Positions 1 through 9,765 of a stretch of DNA of 64,000 nucleotides are shown here, piece by piece. The stretch covers positions 273,208-337,207 of the forward strand of contig NZ_BMIF01000004.1 of assembly GCF_014641695.1 (NCBI RefSeq), in the 5' to 3' direction. The notes beneath the pieces were generated by a model. The model made no database searches and had not been told where the DNA came from. It saw nothing but the letters and a program-made list of their open reading frames with translations. Every line of letters begins with the position of its first letter. Position 1 is the stretch's first letter. The stretch is from Nitratireductor aestuarii (GTDB taxonomy: Bacteria; Pseudomonadota; Alphaproteobacteria; Rhizobiales; Rhizobiaceae). Made by a program: the position numbers and the translations under genes.

Positions 1-565
1 GTGCATAGCCGTAGATGCCGTAGTCAATGAGTTCCTGAACGCCTGCCGGGTTCAGGATCGGGATCATCGCGTCGATGAAAGCGAATTCGCTCTGGTGGGC
101 GACAGTAGAGGATTCTGCCGTGTGATCATCGCCCATCAGGGCCAGGACGCCGCCGTGCGGCGAGGTGCCGAACGAATTGGCGTGACGGAACACGTCGCCC
201 GTCCGATCGACGCCCGGGCCCTTGCCGTACCAGAGGGCGAAGACGCCGTCGTACTTGCCCTCGCCCAGAAGCTCGGTCTGCTGCGAGCCCCAGCACGCGG
301 TCGCGGCCAGATCCTCGTTCAAGCCGGGCTGGAAGGTGACATTTGCTTCGGAAAGATATTTTCCGGCCTTCCAGACCTGCTGATCGATGCCTCCAAGGGG
401 AGAACCACGATACCCAGATACAAACCCAGCCGTATTCAATCCGGCCCTGCGGTCAAACTCGCGCTGCATCAGCAGCAAGCGGACAATCGCCTGCGATCCG
501 GAAACAAGTATCTGTTCCTTGGAGAGGTCGTACTTGTCGTCAAGCGTTACATGACGAAGCATCAT
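1..565 (-). CDS. Indolepyruvate:ferredoxin oxidoreductase-type protein, N-terminal part (runs off window)
   Basis: This is an open frame on the minus strand with no stop before the window edge, so only about the first 188 residues are seen. The start is ATG at 565 (a second ATG follows at once), behind a clear AGGAGG. The visible part has the thiamine-diphosphate/2-oxoacid ferredoxin oxidoreductase signature of the fused IorA/IorB-like enzymes: VSGYRGSPLGGIDQ near residue 48, NEDLAATACWGSQQ near 83, a GKGPGVDRTGD segment, and GDDHTAESS near 145. Such fused proteins oxidatively decarboxylate aryl or branched-chain 2-oxoacids, passing electrons to ferredoxin. The family assignment is good; the exact substrate cannot be read from this fragment. 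Confidence 0.85.
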   Translation of the reverse strand, partial: MMLRHVTLDDKYDLSKEQILVSGSQAIVRLLLMQREFDRRAGLNTAGFVSGYRGSPLGGIDQQVWKAGKYLSEANVTFQPGLNEDLAATACWGSQQTELLGEGKYDGVFALWYGKGPGVDRTGDVFRHANSFGTSPHGGVLALMGDDHTAESSTVAHQSEFAFIDAMIPILNPAGVQELIDYGIYGYA

Positions 566-997
566 TCCACCTCCTCCTGGTGGCAAATTCGTTGCCTCAA
601 CTGCAAGTGTTAAACAGTTGAGACATGAAAGTGTTGCCGCGAAGACAATCCGCGTCAATTGAATTTAGTCCCCTACAAAAATTTGCAAGATCCTGTCTGA
701 ACCGGGCGCGGGGCTGTAATTTCCTGATAAATCTGGGGCAATACCGGGCATTTGCTGTCTCCACCCACAGGCGCGGAAGCCCCATTCGGCGATCATGGTT
801 GGCGTTTGCAGCTTTTCAAGCCGATCGAACCTGATAAGAATATCAGGCTCAGGTGCGATGGGAGCCGCGCCTGCGGGGGCTCTCCGCTCACCGCAACAGA
901 GAAGATGCTGAAAGCATCCGAAAATGGGAAGAGGAACTGCCTGATGGAGCAAATCTATCCTGACAAACCCCTCGCAATGAGGAAAGGGGCATAGTCT
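566..997. other. Intergenic region without a supported gene
   Basis: This stretch separates the divergent oxidoreductase and TRAP genes. Short frames exist on both strands but none has a convincing ribosome-binding site or recognisable protein. The only structured element I see is the palindrome at 596-622. It probably holds the two divergent promoters. Confidence 0.6.
596..622. promoter_or_regulatory. Inverted repeat upstream of the oxidoreductase gene
   Basis: CTCAACTG (596-603) and CAGTTGAG (615-622) are perfect 8-base inverted repeats around an 11-base AT-rich spacer, 31 bases upstream of the minus-strand start. The size suits a regulator dimer. The regulator is unknown. Confidence 0.4.
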
Positions 998-1570
998 GTG
1001 CGTATCATTGCTATGATTGTAAAATCGATCAGCGCTCTAAACACGTTGATCGGTAATGTCTTTGCGTGGCTTTCTCTCGCTATAGTCGTCCTGTGTTTCG
1101 CGATAGTGGTGCAGAGATATCTGTTCTCCACCAGCATTATCTGGATGCGTGACCTTTATGTATGGATGAACGGCGCCCTGTTTACTGCAGTCGCAGGCTT
1201 TGCATTGCTGAGAGGCGACCATGTGCGAGTTGATATATTGTACCGTCCCGCCTCCAGGCGTTGGAAGGCCACCGTCGACCTGATCGGCGTTGTTCTGTTT
1301 CTCCTCCCCTTCTGCTGGCTTGTCTGGGTCTATGGCTGGCCCTTTGTTGTCCGGTCCTGGCGCATCTATGAGGCATCGCCGAACATCGGCGGCATGACCC
1401 ACTATTACATTCTGAAGACCTTCATCCTGGGATTTGCCGTTTTGGTGGCGCTGCAGGGCATCGCCATGGCGCTGCGATCAGTGCTCGTGTTGCGAGGGCA
1501 GGAGCATCTGCTCCCAGCAAATCTGCGCTATACCGCGCAGGATGAAGAACCGGGCACGGGGGCCGTGTGA
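998..1570 (+). CDS. TRAP transporter small permease subunit (DctQ-type)
   Basis: A 190-residue inner-membrane protein with about four hydrophobic segments, the usual architecture of the small DctQ subunit that links the binding protein to the large permease. GTG at 998 follows AGGAAAGGG by about ten bases; ATG at 1013 is an alternative. It overlaps the next gene by four bases (ATG at 1567, stop at 1568-1570), so the two permeases are translationally coupled. The matching periplasmic binding protein is encoded convergently at 3083-4180. It resembles the 2-oxo acid (TakP) branch, so the transporter may import an organic or keto acid with sodium or protons. Confidence 0.85.
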   Translation: MRIIAMIVKSISALNTLIGNVFAWLSLAIVVLCFAIVVQRYLFSTSIIWMRDLYVWMNGALFTAVAGFALLRGDHVRVDILYRPASRRWKATVDLIGVVLFLLPFCWLVWVYGWPFVVRSWRIYEASPNIGGMTHYYILKTFILGFAVLVALQGIAMALRSVLVLRGQEHLLPANLRYTAQDEEPGTGAV

Positions 1571-2961
1571 TGGAACCAGTTGTAATTGGCGAGATCCTTG
1601 CGGGTCTCATGTTTTTCGGCATCATCGGCTTCCTGCTTCTTGGATTTCCGGTTGCCTTTACGCTTGCAGGCGTGTCGCTCCTGTTCGGGCTGGTGGGCCA
1701 ATGGTTCGGTGTCTTCGATCCTTCGAACTATGGCAGCGTCATCAACCGCTACATCGGCTACATGACGAACGAAGTTCTGGTCGCCGTGCCGCTCTTCATC
1801 TTCATGGGCATGATCCTCGAACGGTCCAAGATCGCAGAACAGCTGCTGCTGACCATGGGCAAGCTTTTCGGCAATCTGCGCGGCGGCCTCGGCATGTCGG
1901 TGGTCATCGTTGGTGCGCTCCTGGCGGCTTCGACCGGCGTGGTCGGCGCGACGGTCATCACCATGGGCCTCATTTCGCTGCCGGCGATGCTGCGGGCGAA
2001 CTATGACCCGAAGCTCGCATCCGGCGTCATCTGCGCCTCAGGAACGCTGGGCCAGATCATCCCGCCATCCACTGTCCTGATCTTCATGGGCGACATGCTC
2101 TCCGGAATCAACGCCCAGGTGCAGATGTCGAAGGGAAACTTCGCGCCGGTGCCAGTATCAGTCGGTGATCTCTTTGCGGGTGCGGTCCTGCCGGGCCTGC
2201 TGCTGGTCGGGCTCTACCTGCTCTGGATGATCTTCAAGGCGATCTTCCATCCTGAGTCCTGTCCGGCGACACCCGTGCCACCGGAGGAAAAGAAGAATCT
2301 CGCCAAGGAAATCGCCGTCGCGCTCCTGCCGCCGCTACTGCTCATCATCGCGGTTCTTGGGTCGATCCTGGGCGGAGTGGCAACGCCCACAGAGGCGGCT
2401 TCAGTCGGTGCAGTCGGCGCGATGATCCTTGCGGGTCTGCGCGGACGGCTCAGTTTCGGGGTCTTGCGTGAGTCTGTCATCGCAACGGCCACAATGACCT
2501 GCATGGTCTTCATCATCCTGTTCGGTGCATCGGTGTTCTCGATCGTCTTCCGTCTCATGGGTGGCGACAATCTCGTGCACGAATTCCTGAGCAACGTACC
2601 GGGCGGCGTGCTTGGCGCCGTTGCGCTGGTGATGTTCGTGATGTTCCTGCTGGGTTTCATCCTCGACACGTTCGAGATCATCTTCATCGTGATCCCGATC
2701 ACCGCACCGATCCTTCTTGCGCTGGATGTCGATCCGGTTTGGCTCGGCGTGCTGGTGGGCGTGAACCTGCAGACGAGCTTCCTGACACCACCCTTCGGCT
2801 TCTCGCTCTTCTACTTAAGAGGCGTAGCGCCGTCGCACGTGTCAACCGGCATGATCTATCGGGGTGTCGCGCCTTTCGTTGCGCTTCAGGTCGTGGCACT
2901 CGCAATCATGTTCATGTTCCCGGAAATCGCCACCTGGCTGCCACGGGCGATCTACAACTAA
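1567..2961 (+). CDS. TRAP transporter large permease subunit (DctM-type)
   Basis: A 464-residue, strongly hydrophobic protein with some twelve membrane segments, of normal length for the DctM subunit that forms the transport channel. Conserved DctM features are visible: the PLFIFMGMILERS segment near residue 75, a GQIIPPST stretch near 163, and LTPPFGFSLFYLRG near 413. It is coupled to the small subunit by a four-base overlap and is followed by two hairpins. It acts with the binding protein at 3083-4180. Confidence 0.92.
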   Translation: MMEPVVIGEILAGLMFFGIIGFLLLGFPVAFTLAGVSLLFGLVGQWFGVFDPSNYGSVINRYIGYMTNEVLVAVPLFIFMGMILERSKIAEQLLLTMGKLFGNLRGGLGMSVVIVGALLAASTGVVGATVITMGLISLPAMLRANYDPKLASGVICASGTLGQIIPPSTVLIFMGDMLSGINAQVQMSKGNFAPVPVSVGDLFAGAVLPGLLLVGLYLLWMIFKAIFHPESCPATPVPPEEKKNLAKEIAVALLPPLLLIIAVLGSILGGVATPTEAASVGAVGAMILAGLRGRLSFGVLRESVIATATMTCMVFIILFGASVFSIVFRLMGGDNLVHEFLSNVPGGVLGAVALVMFVMFLLGFILDTFEIIFIVIPITAPILLALDVDPVWLGVLVGVNLQTSFLTPPFGFSLFYLRGVAPSHVSTGMIYRGVAPFVALQVVALAIMFMFPEIATWLPRAIYN

Positions 2962-2968
2962 CGTAAGC

Positions 2969-2995
2969 AGTGGCCGACTTAATTGTCCGGCCACT
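2969..2995 (+). terminator. Hairpin after the TRAP permease gene
   Basis: AGTGGCCG (2969-2976) pairs with CGGCCACT (2988-2995), starting eight bases after the dctM stop. There is little T-tract, so it may act together with the stronger hairpin that follows. Confidence 0.5.
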
Positions 2996-3026
2996 CTTCC
3001 ACTCAGTCAGTGCGCCTCAGAAACAG

Positions 3027-3051
3027 AAGAGCCCGGAAATCCCGGGCTCTT
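3027..3051. terminator. Strong hairpin between convergent TRAP genes
   Basis: AAGAGCCCGG (3027-3036) and CCGGGCTCTT (3042-3051) form a perfect 10-bp stem with a 5-base loop. It lies between the convergent permease and binding-protein genes and could terminate both transcripts. Confidence 0.7.
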
Positions 3052-3082
3052 CACGTTTGGATAACAGGCGTTAGTATAGGCC

Positions 3083-4180
3083 TCAGTCCAGATTGAAGTA
3101 TTTCTCGCGAGCGAGGAGGAACGGAACGTCCGTACCCTCGGTCTTCTGGCGCACGATCTTCAGGGCGGCCACAAAGCTTTCCGCCGTCTTCTTGGTCAGC
3201 GGATCACTCGAGTCGAGGAAGGTCTGGAGCACTTCCTTGGAAGCCTTTGCTCCGGCTTCCATGATTTCTTCGGGGAAGCGCTTGACCTGAACGCCGTGCT
3301 TTTCGACCAGCGTCTGGAGCGCGCGCGGATCGTTGGCGGCAAAGTCGGCAGCCACGGCGTCATACTCGGCCTGGCAGCAGTCGCGGACGATCGCCTGCAG
3401 GTCCTCGGGCAGATCCAGGAACTTCTTCTTGTCGACGACGAGCTCGGTCGCCAGGCCCGGCTCAACGAAGCTCGGGAAGTAGTAGTTCTTGCAGACCTGA
3501 TAGAAGCCGAGGGCCAGGTCGTTGTAGGGACCGACGAACTCGGCCGCATCAAGCGTACCCGACTGAAGCGCCTGGAAAATTTCACCAGCCGCGAGGTTGG
3601 TTACCGAAGCGCCAAGCTTCTCCCACACCTGACCACCGAGGCCGGGGGTACGGAAGCGAATGCCCTTGATGTCGTCGAGGCCATTGATCTCATTGCGGAA
3701 CCAGCCGCCAGCCTGGGTTCCCGTGTCGCCCGACAGGAAGCCAATCACGCCAAACTGGTCGTAGATCTCGTCCCAGATTTCCTGGCCGCCAAGGTAACGC
3801 ACCCATGCGGTAAGCTCGCGGGACGTCATGCCGTAAGGAACACCGGTGAAGAAGGAAAGGCCTGCACTCTTGTTCTGCCAGTAATAGGCAGCGCCGTGGC
3901 TCATTTCGGCCGAACCGTCGATGACAGCGTCCAGCGCCTGCAGCGGCGGCACAAGCTCGCCACCGGCGTAGACCTGGATGGTCAGACGACCACCCGATGC
4001 CTTGCTGATACGATCTGCCAATCGTTGAGCACCGACGCCAAGCCCCGGAAAATTCTTCGGCCACGTGGTGACCATACGCCACGTCAGGTTGCCCTGTGCA
4101 ATGGCTGGTGTACTTAGCGCCGCTGCACCGGCACCAATGGTTGCAAGTCCAGCCTTTGCAATAAACGAACGACGATCCAT
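3083..4180 (-). CDS. TRAP transporter periplasmic binding protein (DctP/TakP-like)
   Basis: A 365-residue solute receptor starting MDRRSFIAKAG, a twin-arginine-type signal (RRSF) with cleavage likely after the STPAIAQ segment. It has the DctP hallmarks: the TWPKNFPGLG region, AGELVPPLQALDAV, GGWFRNEIN, and the conserved arginine region GIRFRTPGLGG that normally contacts a ligand carboxylate. The protein is close in layout to TakP-type receptors for 2-oxo acids. It has a good ribosome-binding site (GGGAGGTAATT) and is transcribed toward the permease genes, with a terminator between. Substrate is inferred only from family resemblance. Confidence 0.9.
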   Translation of the reverse strand: MDRRSFIAKAGLATIGAGAAALSTPAIAQGNLTWRMVTTWPKNFPGLGVGAQRLADRISKASGGRLTIQVYAGGELVPPLQALDAVIDGSAEMSHGAAYYWQNKSAGLSFFTGVPYGMTSRELTAWVRYLGGQEIWDEIYDQFGVIGFLSGDTGTQAGGWFRNEINGLDDIKGIRFRTPGLGGQVWEKLGASVTNLAAGEIFQALQSGTLDAAEFVGPYNDLALGFYQVCKNYYFPSFVEPGLATELVVDKKKFLDLPEDLQAIVRDCCQAEYDAVAADFAANDPRALQTLVEKHGVQVKRFPEEIMEAGAKASKEVLQTFLDSSDPLTKKTAESFVAALKIVRQKTEGTDVPFLLAREKYFNLD

Positions 4181-4392
4181 GCAATTACCTCCCGTAATAG
4201 GATCGATAAACCTCCTGAGAAAACGACGTGGTGTCGCCCTCCCTCTCCCTAGAACACCGACTCAATCACGAGCGAATGCGCGTGTCCAGATCACAAATGT
4301 TTCTCCGTAAATTGCATCGAACCCATGCGTGTCTACACCTTGGATAACGGCACGGCGCAGGATACATAGGCTTCCCATACTTAGCGGATGAC

Positions 4393-5142
4393 ATGATGCT
4401 GAAGCCACTCGTTGCAGTCACCACCGACGTCAAGGAATTCGACGGCTACACCTGGCACGCGACGCCAGAGCAATATCTGAAGGCGGTGCTGACGGCCTCC
4501 AACGTGTTGCCGGTGCAGGTGCCATCCTTTGGCGACGAGATCGACCTCGACAGCCTGCTGGCACAGGTGGACGGTGTGCTCATTACCGGCGCCCGCTCCA
4601 ACGTTCATCCCTCGCTCTACGGCACTGAACTAACCGTCCGACACGAGCCCTATGACGAGCGTCGGGACGCAACCTCGCTGCCGCTCATCCGCAAGGCGAT
4701 CGAAAAAGGCGTTCCGCTGCTTGCCGTCTGCCGCGGCATTCAGGAGTTGAATGTGGCACTGGGTGGTTCGCTTGCGACGGAAATCCAGAACCGCGAGGGT
4801 AGCATGGATCATCGCGGCCATGGCAAGACGGCGGACGAGAAATTCGGCATGCGGCACGAGGTGGAGATCAAGGAAGGCAGCTGCCTCGCCTCGGTTCTGG
4901 GCGCCAGGAAGATCACCGTCAATTCGGTGCACCGGCAGGGCATCGACCGGCTTGCGCCGCGCCTGCAGGTTGAAGCCGTTGCCGACGACGGCACGGTTGA
5001 AGCCGTTTCAGTGATCGATGCGCCGGGCTTTGCCGTCGGCGTCCAGTGGCATCCGGAATATTGGGTGAACTCGGACGACAATTCCCGCCGGATCTTCGAG
5101 GCGTTCGGCGATGCCGTGCGCCAGCATGCGGCTAGAGATTAA
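4393..5142 (+). CDS. Class-I glutamine amidotransferase-like gamma-glutamyl hydrolase (PuuD/peptidase C26 type)
   Basis: A 249-residue cytosolic hydrolase of the gamma-glutamyl-GABA hydrolase family. The nucleophile cysteine sits in AVCRGIQELN (about residue 116) and the His/Glu pair is in VQWHPEYW near 222. The TGARSNVHPSLYG segment is typical of the family. Known members cleave gamma-glutamyl amides in polyamine catabolism; here no other putrescine genes are adjacent, so the true substrate is open. The stop overlaps the stop of the convergent next gene by a few bases. ATG at 4396 is an alternative start. Confidence 0.85.
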   Translation: MMLKPLVAVTTDVKEFDGYTWHATPEQYLKAVLTASNVLPVQVPSFGDEIDLDSLLAQVDGVLITGARSNVHPSLYGTELTVRHEPYDERRDATSLPLIRKAIEKGVPLLAVCRGIQELNVALGGSLATEIQNREGSMDHRGHGKTADEKFGMRHEVEIKEGSCLASVLGARKITVNSVHRQGIDRLAPRLQVEAVADDGTVEAVSVIDAPGFAVGVQWHPEYWVNSDDNSRRIFEAFGDAVRQHAARD

Positions 5143-5531
5143 AGCTCATCCAGCATCATGATCGGGGTGACGGGCTTCACCGACTCGTAGGCAACGCCGT
5201 CGCCGGGGAAGAACTGGGCAACCGTGCGGCCATCGTCGGAGATGAAGAGCAGATCGCCGTTGGCATCCTTCTGCCAGAAGCGTGCGTCCGCGAGCTGTCC
5301 TGAAAGGCTGGAGCAGCCCGGCGCGATGTGGAGCCTGGACTGTTCCTTGCGCAGCGTAACGGCGCAGCCACGTTCCAGTCCGACCACCTTGAGCTGGTAG
5401 CTTGCTCCAGCGGTGATCGCAGACGTATGCCTCCCGTCCACATTGCTGGCTGCCTCATCCGGCGTCATTAGAGCCGGACCAGCACCAAAAGCACCAAGGG
5501 CAGCCGCTACGGCAAGATATGCCAGCTTCAT
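5139..5531 (-). CDS. Small secreted protein, AprI/Inh protease-inhibitor-like
   Basis: From ATG at 5531 the product is about 130 residues: an N-terminal export signal (KLAYLAVAAALGAFGAGPA), then a single domain with two cysteines (RGCAVTL and APGCSSL) and an FWQKDANGDLLFISDDG segment. This matches the lipocalin-like AprI/Inh barrel that inhibits secreted metalloproteases in other bacteria. The frame extends upstream to 5582 but the signal peptide favours the shorter start. It is transcribed alone and its stop overlaps that of the convergent amidotransferase gene. Family call moderate; target protease unknown. Confidence 0.6.
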   Translation of the reverse strand: MKLAYLAVAAALGAFGAGPALMTPDEAASNVDGRHTSAITAGASYQLKVVGLERGCAVTLRKEQSRLHIAPGCSSLSGQLADARFWQKDANGDLLFISDDGRTVAQFFPGDGVAYESVKPVTPIMMLDEL

Positions 5532-5671
5532 GTCATGCGCTCCGTCGGTAGTGCCCCCATCATTCGCCAACATGGTTAACAAAACCTTTTCACATAAGGA
5601 TAGCCCCGCATTGGTTACGGTAGCGAACCGTTAGCGATGGCCGTGTTGCCACGCCCAAGCAAAATGTGCTT

Positions 5672-5701
5672 ATTTATTCGCAATTCGAAATAAATATCGA
5701 A
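5672..5701. promoter_or_regulatory. AT-rich palindromic region before xylB
   Basis: The sequence holds nested inverted repeats, for example TTCGA (5684-5688) with TCGAA (5697-5701). It lies about 40 bases before the xylB start, a likely operator for a sugar-responsive repressor. No repressor gene is adjacent. Confidence 0.3.
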
Positions 5702-5740
5702 TAGCGGCTAGCAGGAGGTGTTTGCCGCATGGGAGGAGCC

Positions 5741-7195
5741 ATGTATCTGGGTGTCGATCTGGGCACATCCGGGGTCAAGGTGCTGCTGATCAGCGCCGAC
5801 CAGACGATCATTGCCAGCGCCACGTCCTCGCTCGACGTGCAGCGGAAGCATACCGGATGGTCCGAACAGGATCCTGCCGAGTGGGTCCGCGCCGTCGAAG
5901 ATGCGATCGGCGAGCTCAAGGCCGAGCAGCCTGAAGCACTCGCCGAGGTCAAGGGCATCGGCCTTTCAGGCCAGATGCATGGGGCCACGCTGCTCGACAG
6001 GAACAATCAGGTGCTGCGCCCCTGCATCCTGTGGAACGACACACGATCTCACAAGGAAGCGGCGGAGCTCGATTCCGATCCCAGGTTCCGCAGGATCACG
6101 GGGAACATCGTGTTTCCCGGCTTTACGGCGCCGAAACTCGTCTGGGTGAAGCGGCACGAGCCGGAAGTGTTCGCGGCCACGGCCAAGGTGCTGCTGCCGA
6201 AGGACTATCTGCGGCTCTGGCTCACCGGCGAGCATATCTCCGAGATGTCGGATTCCGCCGGCACGGGCTGGCTCGACGTCGAGCGGAGGACGTGGTCGGA
6301 AGAGCTGCTTGCGGCGACCGATCTTACGGTCAGCCACATGCCATCGCTCGTGGAGGGCACTGAACCAGCAGGTATGCTCCGCCGTGAGCTTGCCGAACGC
6401 TGGGGCATCGGCGGCAACGTCGTGATTGCTGGCGGTGCTGGAGACAATGCGGCCTCGGCGTGCGGTGCGGGGACAGTGAAGCCCGGCTCAGCCTTCATTT
6501 CGCTTGGCACGTCCGGCGTTCTGTTTGCGACGAACGACCGCTACCTACCCAATCCCGAAAGTGCCGTGCACACGTTCTGTCATGCACTGCCCAACACCTG
6601 GCACCAGATGGGCGTTATCCTGTCGGCAACCGACGGCATGAACTGGCTCTCGGGGATTACAGGAACCTCGCCGGCGTATCTTTCGGACGAGCTAGGGGAG
6701 GCGCTGCGGGCGCCCTCGCCCGTGACTTTCCTTCCCTATCTCTCCGGTGAGCGGACGCCGCACAATGATGCGCTCATCCGTGGCAGTTTCACCGGCATCG
6801 AGGCGGGCACCAGCCGCGCGCAACTCACCCAGGCTGTAATGGAAGGCGTTGCCTTCGCATTCCGCGACAATCTCGAAGCGCTCCGGCAGGCTGGGACCAC
6901 ACTCGACAGGGTGATGGCGGTGGGCGGTGGGTCTCGCTCCACCTACTGGCTCAAGGCTATCGCCACCGCGCTCAATCTTCCGGTAGACGTTCCCACGGGC
7001 GGAGACCGAGGCGCAGCCTTCGGCGCTGCACGTCTCGGCCTCATCGCGGCCACGGGTGCAGATCCGCTCAGCGTGTGCACGCCGCCACCCATCGCAGCCA
7101 CCATCGAGCCGGACACGTTCCAGTCCGGCGCCCTTGAAGAAGCCTATCAGCGTTTCCGCAAACTCTATCCAGCGATCCGAGGAGTCTCGTCATGA
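5741..7195 (+). CDS. xylB: Xylulokinase
   Basis: A FGGY-family sugar kinase that phosphorylates D-xylulose to xylulose 5-phosphate in the cytosol. From ATG 5741 it is 484 residues, the standard length; this start follows GGGAGGAG, whereas ATG at 5729 would add four residues. Visible motifs are the N-terminal phosphate loop [12 protein letters not shown], the substrate segment [11 protein letters not shown], the [14 protein letters not shown] stretch and the C-terminal [13 protein letters not shown]-binding region. It overlaps xylA by four bases (ATGA), so the pair is translationally coupled and gives the xylose isomerase pathway. Uptake genes are not in the window. Confidence 0.95.
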   Translation: MYLGVDLGTSGVKVLLISADQTIIASATSSLDVQRKHTGWSEQDPAEWVRAVEDAIGELKAEQPEALAEVKGIGLSGQMHGATLLDRNNQVLRPCILWNDTRSHKEAAELDSDPRFRRITGNIVFPGFTAPKLVWVKRHEPEVFAATAKVLLPKDYLRLWLTGEHISEMSDSAGTGWLDVERRTWSEELLAATDLTVSHMPSLVEGTEPAGMLRRELAERWGIGGNVVIAGGAGDNAASACGAGTVKPGSAFISLGTSGVLFATNDRYLPNPESAVHTFCHALPNTWHQMGVILSATDGMNWLSGITGTSPAYLSDELGEALRAPSPVTFLPYLSGERTPHNDALIRGSFTGIEAGTSRAQLTQAVMEGVAFAFRDNLEALRQAGTTLDRVMAVGGGSRSTYWLKAIATALNLPVDVPTGGDRGAAFGAARLGLIAATGADPLSVCTPPPIAATIEPDTFQSGALEEAYQRFRKLYPAIRGVSS

Positions 7196-8502
7196 GCACA
7201 GGATATTTCGGCGATCTGAAGCCCATTGCTTACGAAGGGCCCGAAAGCGACAATCCCTTTGCCTTCCGCCACTACAATCCGGACGAAGTCGTGCTGGGCA
7301 AGCGCCTGGAGGACCATCTGCGCTTTGCCGTCTGCTACTGGCACAGCTTCATGTGGTCGGGCCTCGATCCCTTCGGCGGGCAGACCTTCGACCGCCCATG
7401 GTACGGCGACACCATGGAAAAGGCCCGGCTGAAGGCTGACGTGGCCTTCGAGATGTTCCAGCTGCTCGGCTCACCCTACTACACGTTCCACGATGCGGAC
7501 GTGCGGCCGGAGGGCGCAACGCTTGCGGAAAGCATTTCGCGGCTCAACGAGATCGCCGACTACCTCGAGCAGAAGATGGAGCAGACCGGCATCAAGCTGC
7601 TCTGGGGCACCGCAAACCTGTTCTCCCACAAGCGCTTCATGGCGGGAGCGGCAACCAACCCCGACCCGGACGTGTTCGCCTATTCCGCTGCTATCGTGAA
7701 ATCCTGCATGGATGTCACCCAGCGGCTCAAGGGCGAGAACTATGTGCTGTGGGGCGGACGCGAGGGCTATGAAACGCTGCTGAACACCGATGTTGGCCAT
7801 GAGCTCGACCAGGCGGGACGTTTCCTGTCGCTCGTCGTCGACTACAAGCACAAGATCGGGTTCAAGGGGGCGATCCTGATCGAGCCGAAGCCTCAGGAGC
7901 CCACCAAGCATCAGTACGATTTCGATGTGGCGACCGTCTATGGCTTCCTGCAGCGGTACGGGCTTGAGAAGGAAGTGAAGGTCAACATCGAGCAGGGTCA
8001 CGCGATCCTCGCCGGCCACACGTTCGAGCACGAGATCGCCATGGCGCGGAGCTTTGACATCTTCGGTTCGATCGACATGAACCGCAACGACTACCAGTCC
8101 GGCTGGGATACCGACCAGTTCCCCAACAACGTGCCTGAGCTGGCGCTGGCCTATTACGAGATCCTGCGCGCTGGCGGGTTCACCACGGGCGGCACGAATT
8201 TCGACGCCAAGATCCGCCGTCAGTCGCTCGAGCCGTCCGACCTGATCGCAGCGCATGTGGGCGGTATGGATGCCTGCGCGCGCGGGCTGAAGGCCGCCGC
8301 CCGGATGATCGAGGACAAGGCGCTGAGCACACCGCTCGATGAGCGCTATGCCGGCTGGAAGAAACCGGAGGCGCAGGCCATGCTTTCCGGCCAGCGGACG
8401 CTTGAGGAAATCTCCGAGCGGGCGCTACGGGAGGGCATCGATCCACAGCCGAAATCAGGCCGTCAGGAGGTGCTGGAAAACGTGGTCAACCGCTACGTCT
8501 GA
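7192..8502 (+). CDS. xylA: Xylose isomerase
   Basis: A 436-residue metal-dependent isomerase converting D-xylose to D-xylulose, of class-II length. The catalytic histidine region is [10 protein letters not shown] (near residue 100), and the metal-binding region includes [20 protein letters not shown] (near 225) and the [17 protein letters not shown] segment. It is coupled to xylB by an ATGA overlap, with kinase first and isomerase second, the common rhizobial order. Confidence 0.97.
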   Translation: MSTGYFGDLKPIAYEGPESDNPFAFRHYNPDEVVLGKRLEDHLRFAVCYWHSFMWSGLDPFGGQTFDRPWYGDTMEKARLKADVAFEMFQLLGSPYYTFHDADVRPEGATLAESISRLNEIADYLEQKMEQTGIKLLWGTANLFSHKRFMAGAATNPDPDVFAYSAAIVKSCMDVTQRLKGENYVLWGGREGYETLLNTDVGHELDQAGRFLSLVVDYKHKIGFKGAILIEPKPQEPTKHQYDFDVATVYGFLQRYGLEKEVKVNIEQGHAILAGHTFEHEIAMARSFDIFGSIDMNRNDYQSGWDTDQFPNNVPELALAYYEILRAGGFTTGGTNFDAKIRRQSLEPSDLIAAHVGGMDACARGLKAAARMIEDKALSTPLDERYAGWKKPEAQAMLSGQRTLEEISERALREGIDPQPKSGRQEVLENVVNRYV

Positions 8503-8652
8503 GGGCCGCGCAACCAGCTAATCATGATTTAGCCATAGGAGTTAAGTCACAGATATATAACGTCATAGGCATGTCACTGAACTTTCATCGTACTGCCTTC
8601 ATCCAGTCAGGATCCGTAGGCAAAACTCCGGCCCGTAAATCGGAGGTTTGCA

Positions 8653-8874
8653 ATGGAAGTCGAGAAGACAGTTGAGGCTGAAATCGATGCGCTGTTGGCG
8701 CAGGATGATAGTGCGTCTGTAGTCGATGCGTTGCTTGCAATCCCGCCCCGCCCCGAAGCCAGCGGCGGAGCGGACGAATGGCAAAGGCTGCTTCATGCAC
8801 GCCTCCAGACCAAGGTCTCGCGCAAGATGCAGGCGAACCTGGAACGGCAGAAGCCGTCGGGAGATCCTGCATGA
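8653..8874 (+). CDS. Hypothetical 73-residue protein
   Basis: A short acidic frame beginning MEVEKTVEAEIDALL behind a good GGAGG (8641-8645). It is predicted mostly helical, with no signal peptide or membrane segment, and I do not recognise it. The stop overlaps an ATG (ATGA at 8871) that opens a frame running antisense through the IclR gene, which I do not believe is coding for most of its length. The ribosome-binding site and amino-acid composition favour a real small gene. Confidence 0.5.
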   Translation: MEVEKTVEAEIDALLAQDDSASVVDALLAIPPRPEASGGADEWQRLLHARLQTKVSRKMQANLERQKPSGDPA

Positions 8875-8933
8875 GCGCCGAGATCCACTATCTCACGCGC
8901 AGCGTGGTCCAACCTCTGTCAACGAGCTGCCTG

Positions 8934-9713
8934 TCAATGGAGCGGCAGGTACTCCTCGATCTCGCGGGCCGCGTCGAGCAGATGCGGGAGGAAGAGGCTG
9001 CGCATCTCACCCACAGTGCAACGCGCGGTGCGCGTGGAGACATTGATCGAGGCGACGATCCGGCCCGCGCGAGAGCGGACCGGCACGGCAATGGAACGCA
9101 GCCCCAGTTCAAGCTCCTCGTCGACGATGGCGTGCCCATCCCGGCGCGCCTGAGCAATCCGCTCCGCAAGAGTGCCCGGAGCGGTAATGGTCTTGGGCGT
9201 ACGGGCGCGGAGCGTCATCTGACCAAGAAAACGGGCGAGTTCGGCCTCATCCAGTTCTGACAGCAAGACCCGACCCATGGACGTGCAATAGGCCGGCAGG
9301 CGGGCACCCACATCAAGCGACTCGGCGAGGATGGCGCTGCCCGCGACGCGGGCGACATAGACCACGTCCTCGCCCTGCAACACGGCAGCCGAACAGGATT
9401 CCCCCACGGATCGAGAAACTGTTCTCAATATCGGGACGGCATGGCGCCAGAGCGGCGTGCTGCCCAGCCAACTGCGGGCGACCGTCAGCAGCTTCGGCGA
9501 CATCAGGAAGAGCCTCCCCTCCTGGTGCATCCAGCCTTCCGCAACGAAGGTCAAAAGCAAGCGGCGCGCGCCTGCACGCGTGAGGTTGGAGGCTTCCGCC
9601 ACCTCGGTGAGGCGCAGGCCGTCCGGCGCCTTGGCGACGATCTCCAGCACCCGCAGACCCTTCGACAAAGACCCAACGACATCCAGCTTTTCAGCCTCAG
9701 GGTTCTCAACCAA
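8934..9713 (-). CDS. IclR-family transcriptional regulator, probable beta-ketoadipate pathway regulator
   Basis: A 259-residue regulator with an N-terminal winged helix (SLSKGLRVLEIVAKA, then LTRAGARRLLLTF) and a C-terminal IclR effector domain with PAYCTSMGRVLLSEL and the SIAVPVRSRAGRIVASINVS stretch. It is divergent from pcaF with a 216-bp gap, the arrangement expected for PcaR/PcaU-type activators of protocatechuate breakdown. A TTGTTC/GAACAA palindrome lies in the gap. The assignment to pcaF is by context. Confidence 0.85.
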   Translation of the reverse strand: MVENPEAEKLDVVGSLSKGLRVLEIVAKAPDGLRLTEVAEASNLTRAGARRLLLTFVAEGWMHQEGRLFLMSPKLLTVARSWLGSTPLWRHAVPILRTVSRSVGESCSAAVLQGEDVVYVARVAGSAILAESLDVGARLPAYCTSMGRVLLSELDEAELARFLGQMTLRARTPKTITAPGTLAERIAQARRDGHAIVDEELELGLRSIAVPVRSRAGRIVASINVSTRTARCTVGEMRSLFLPHLLDAAREIEEYLPLH

Positions 9714-9765
9714 AGGATTTGACTCCGCATAATCACAAGACTAAAAAATATCGCATACAAAACTT

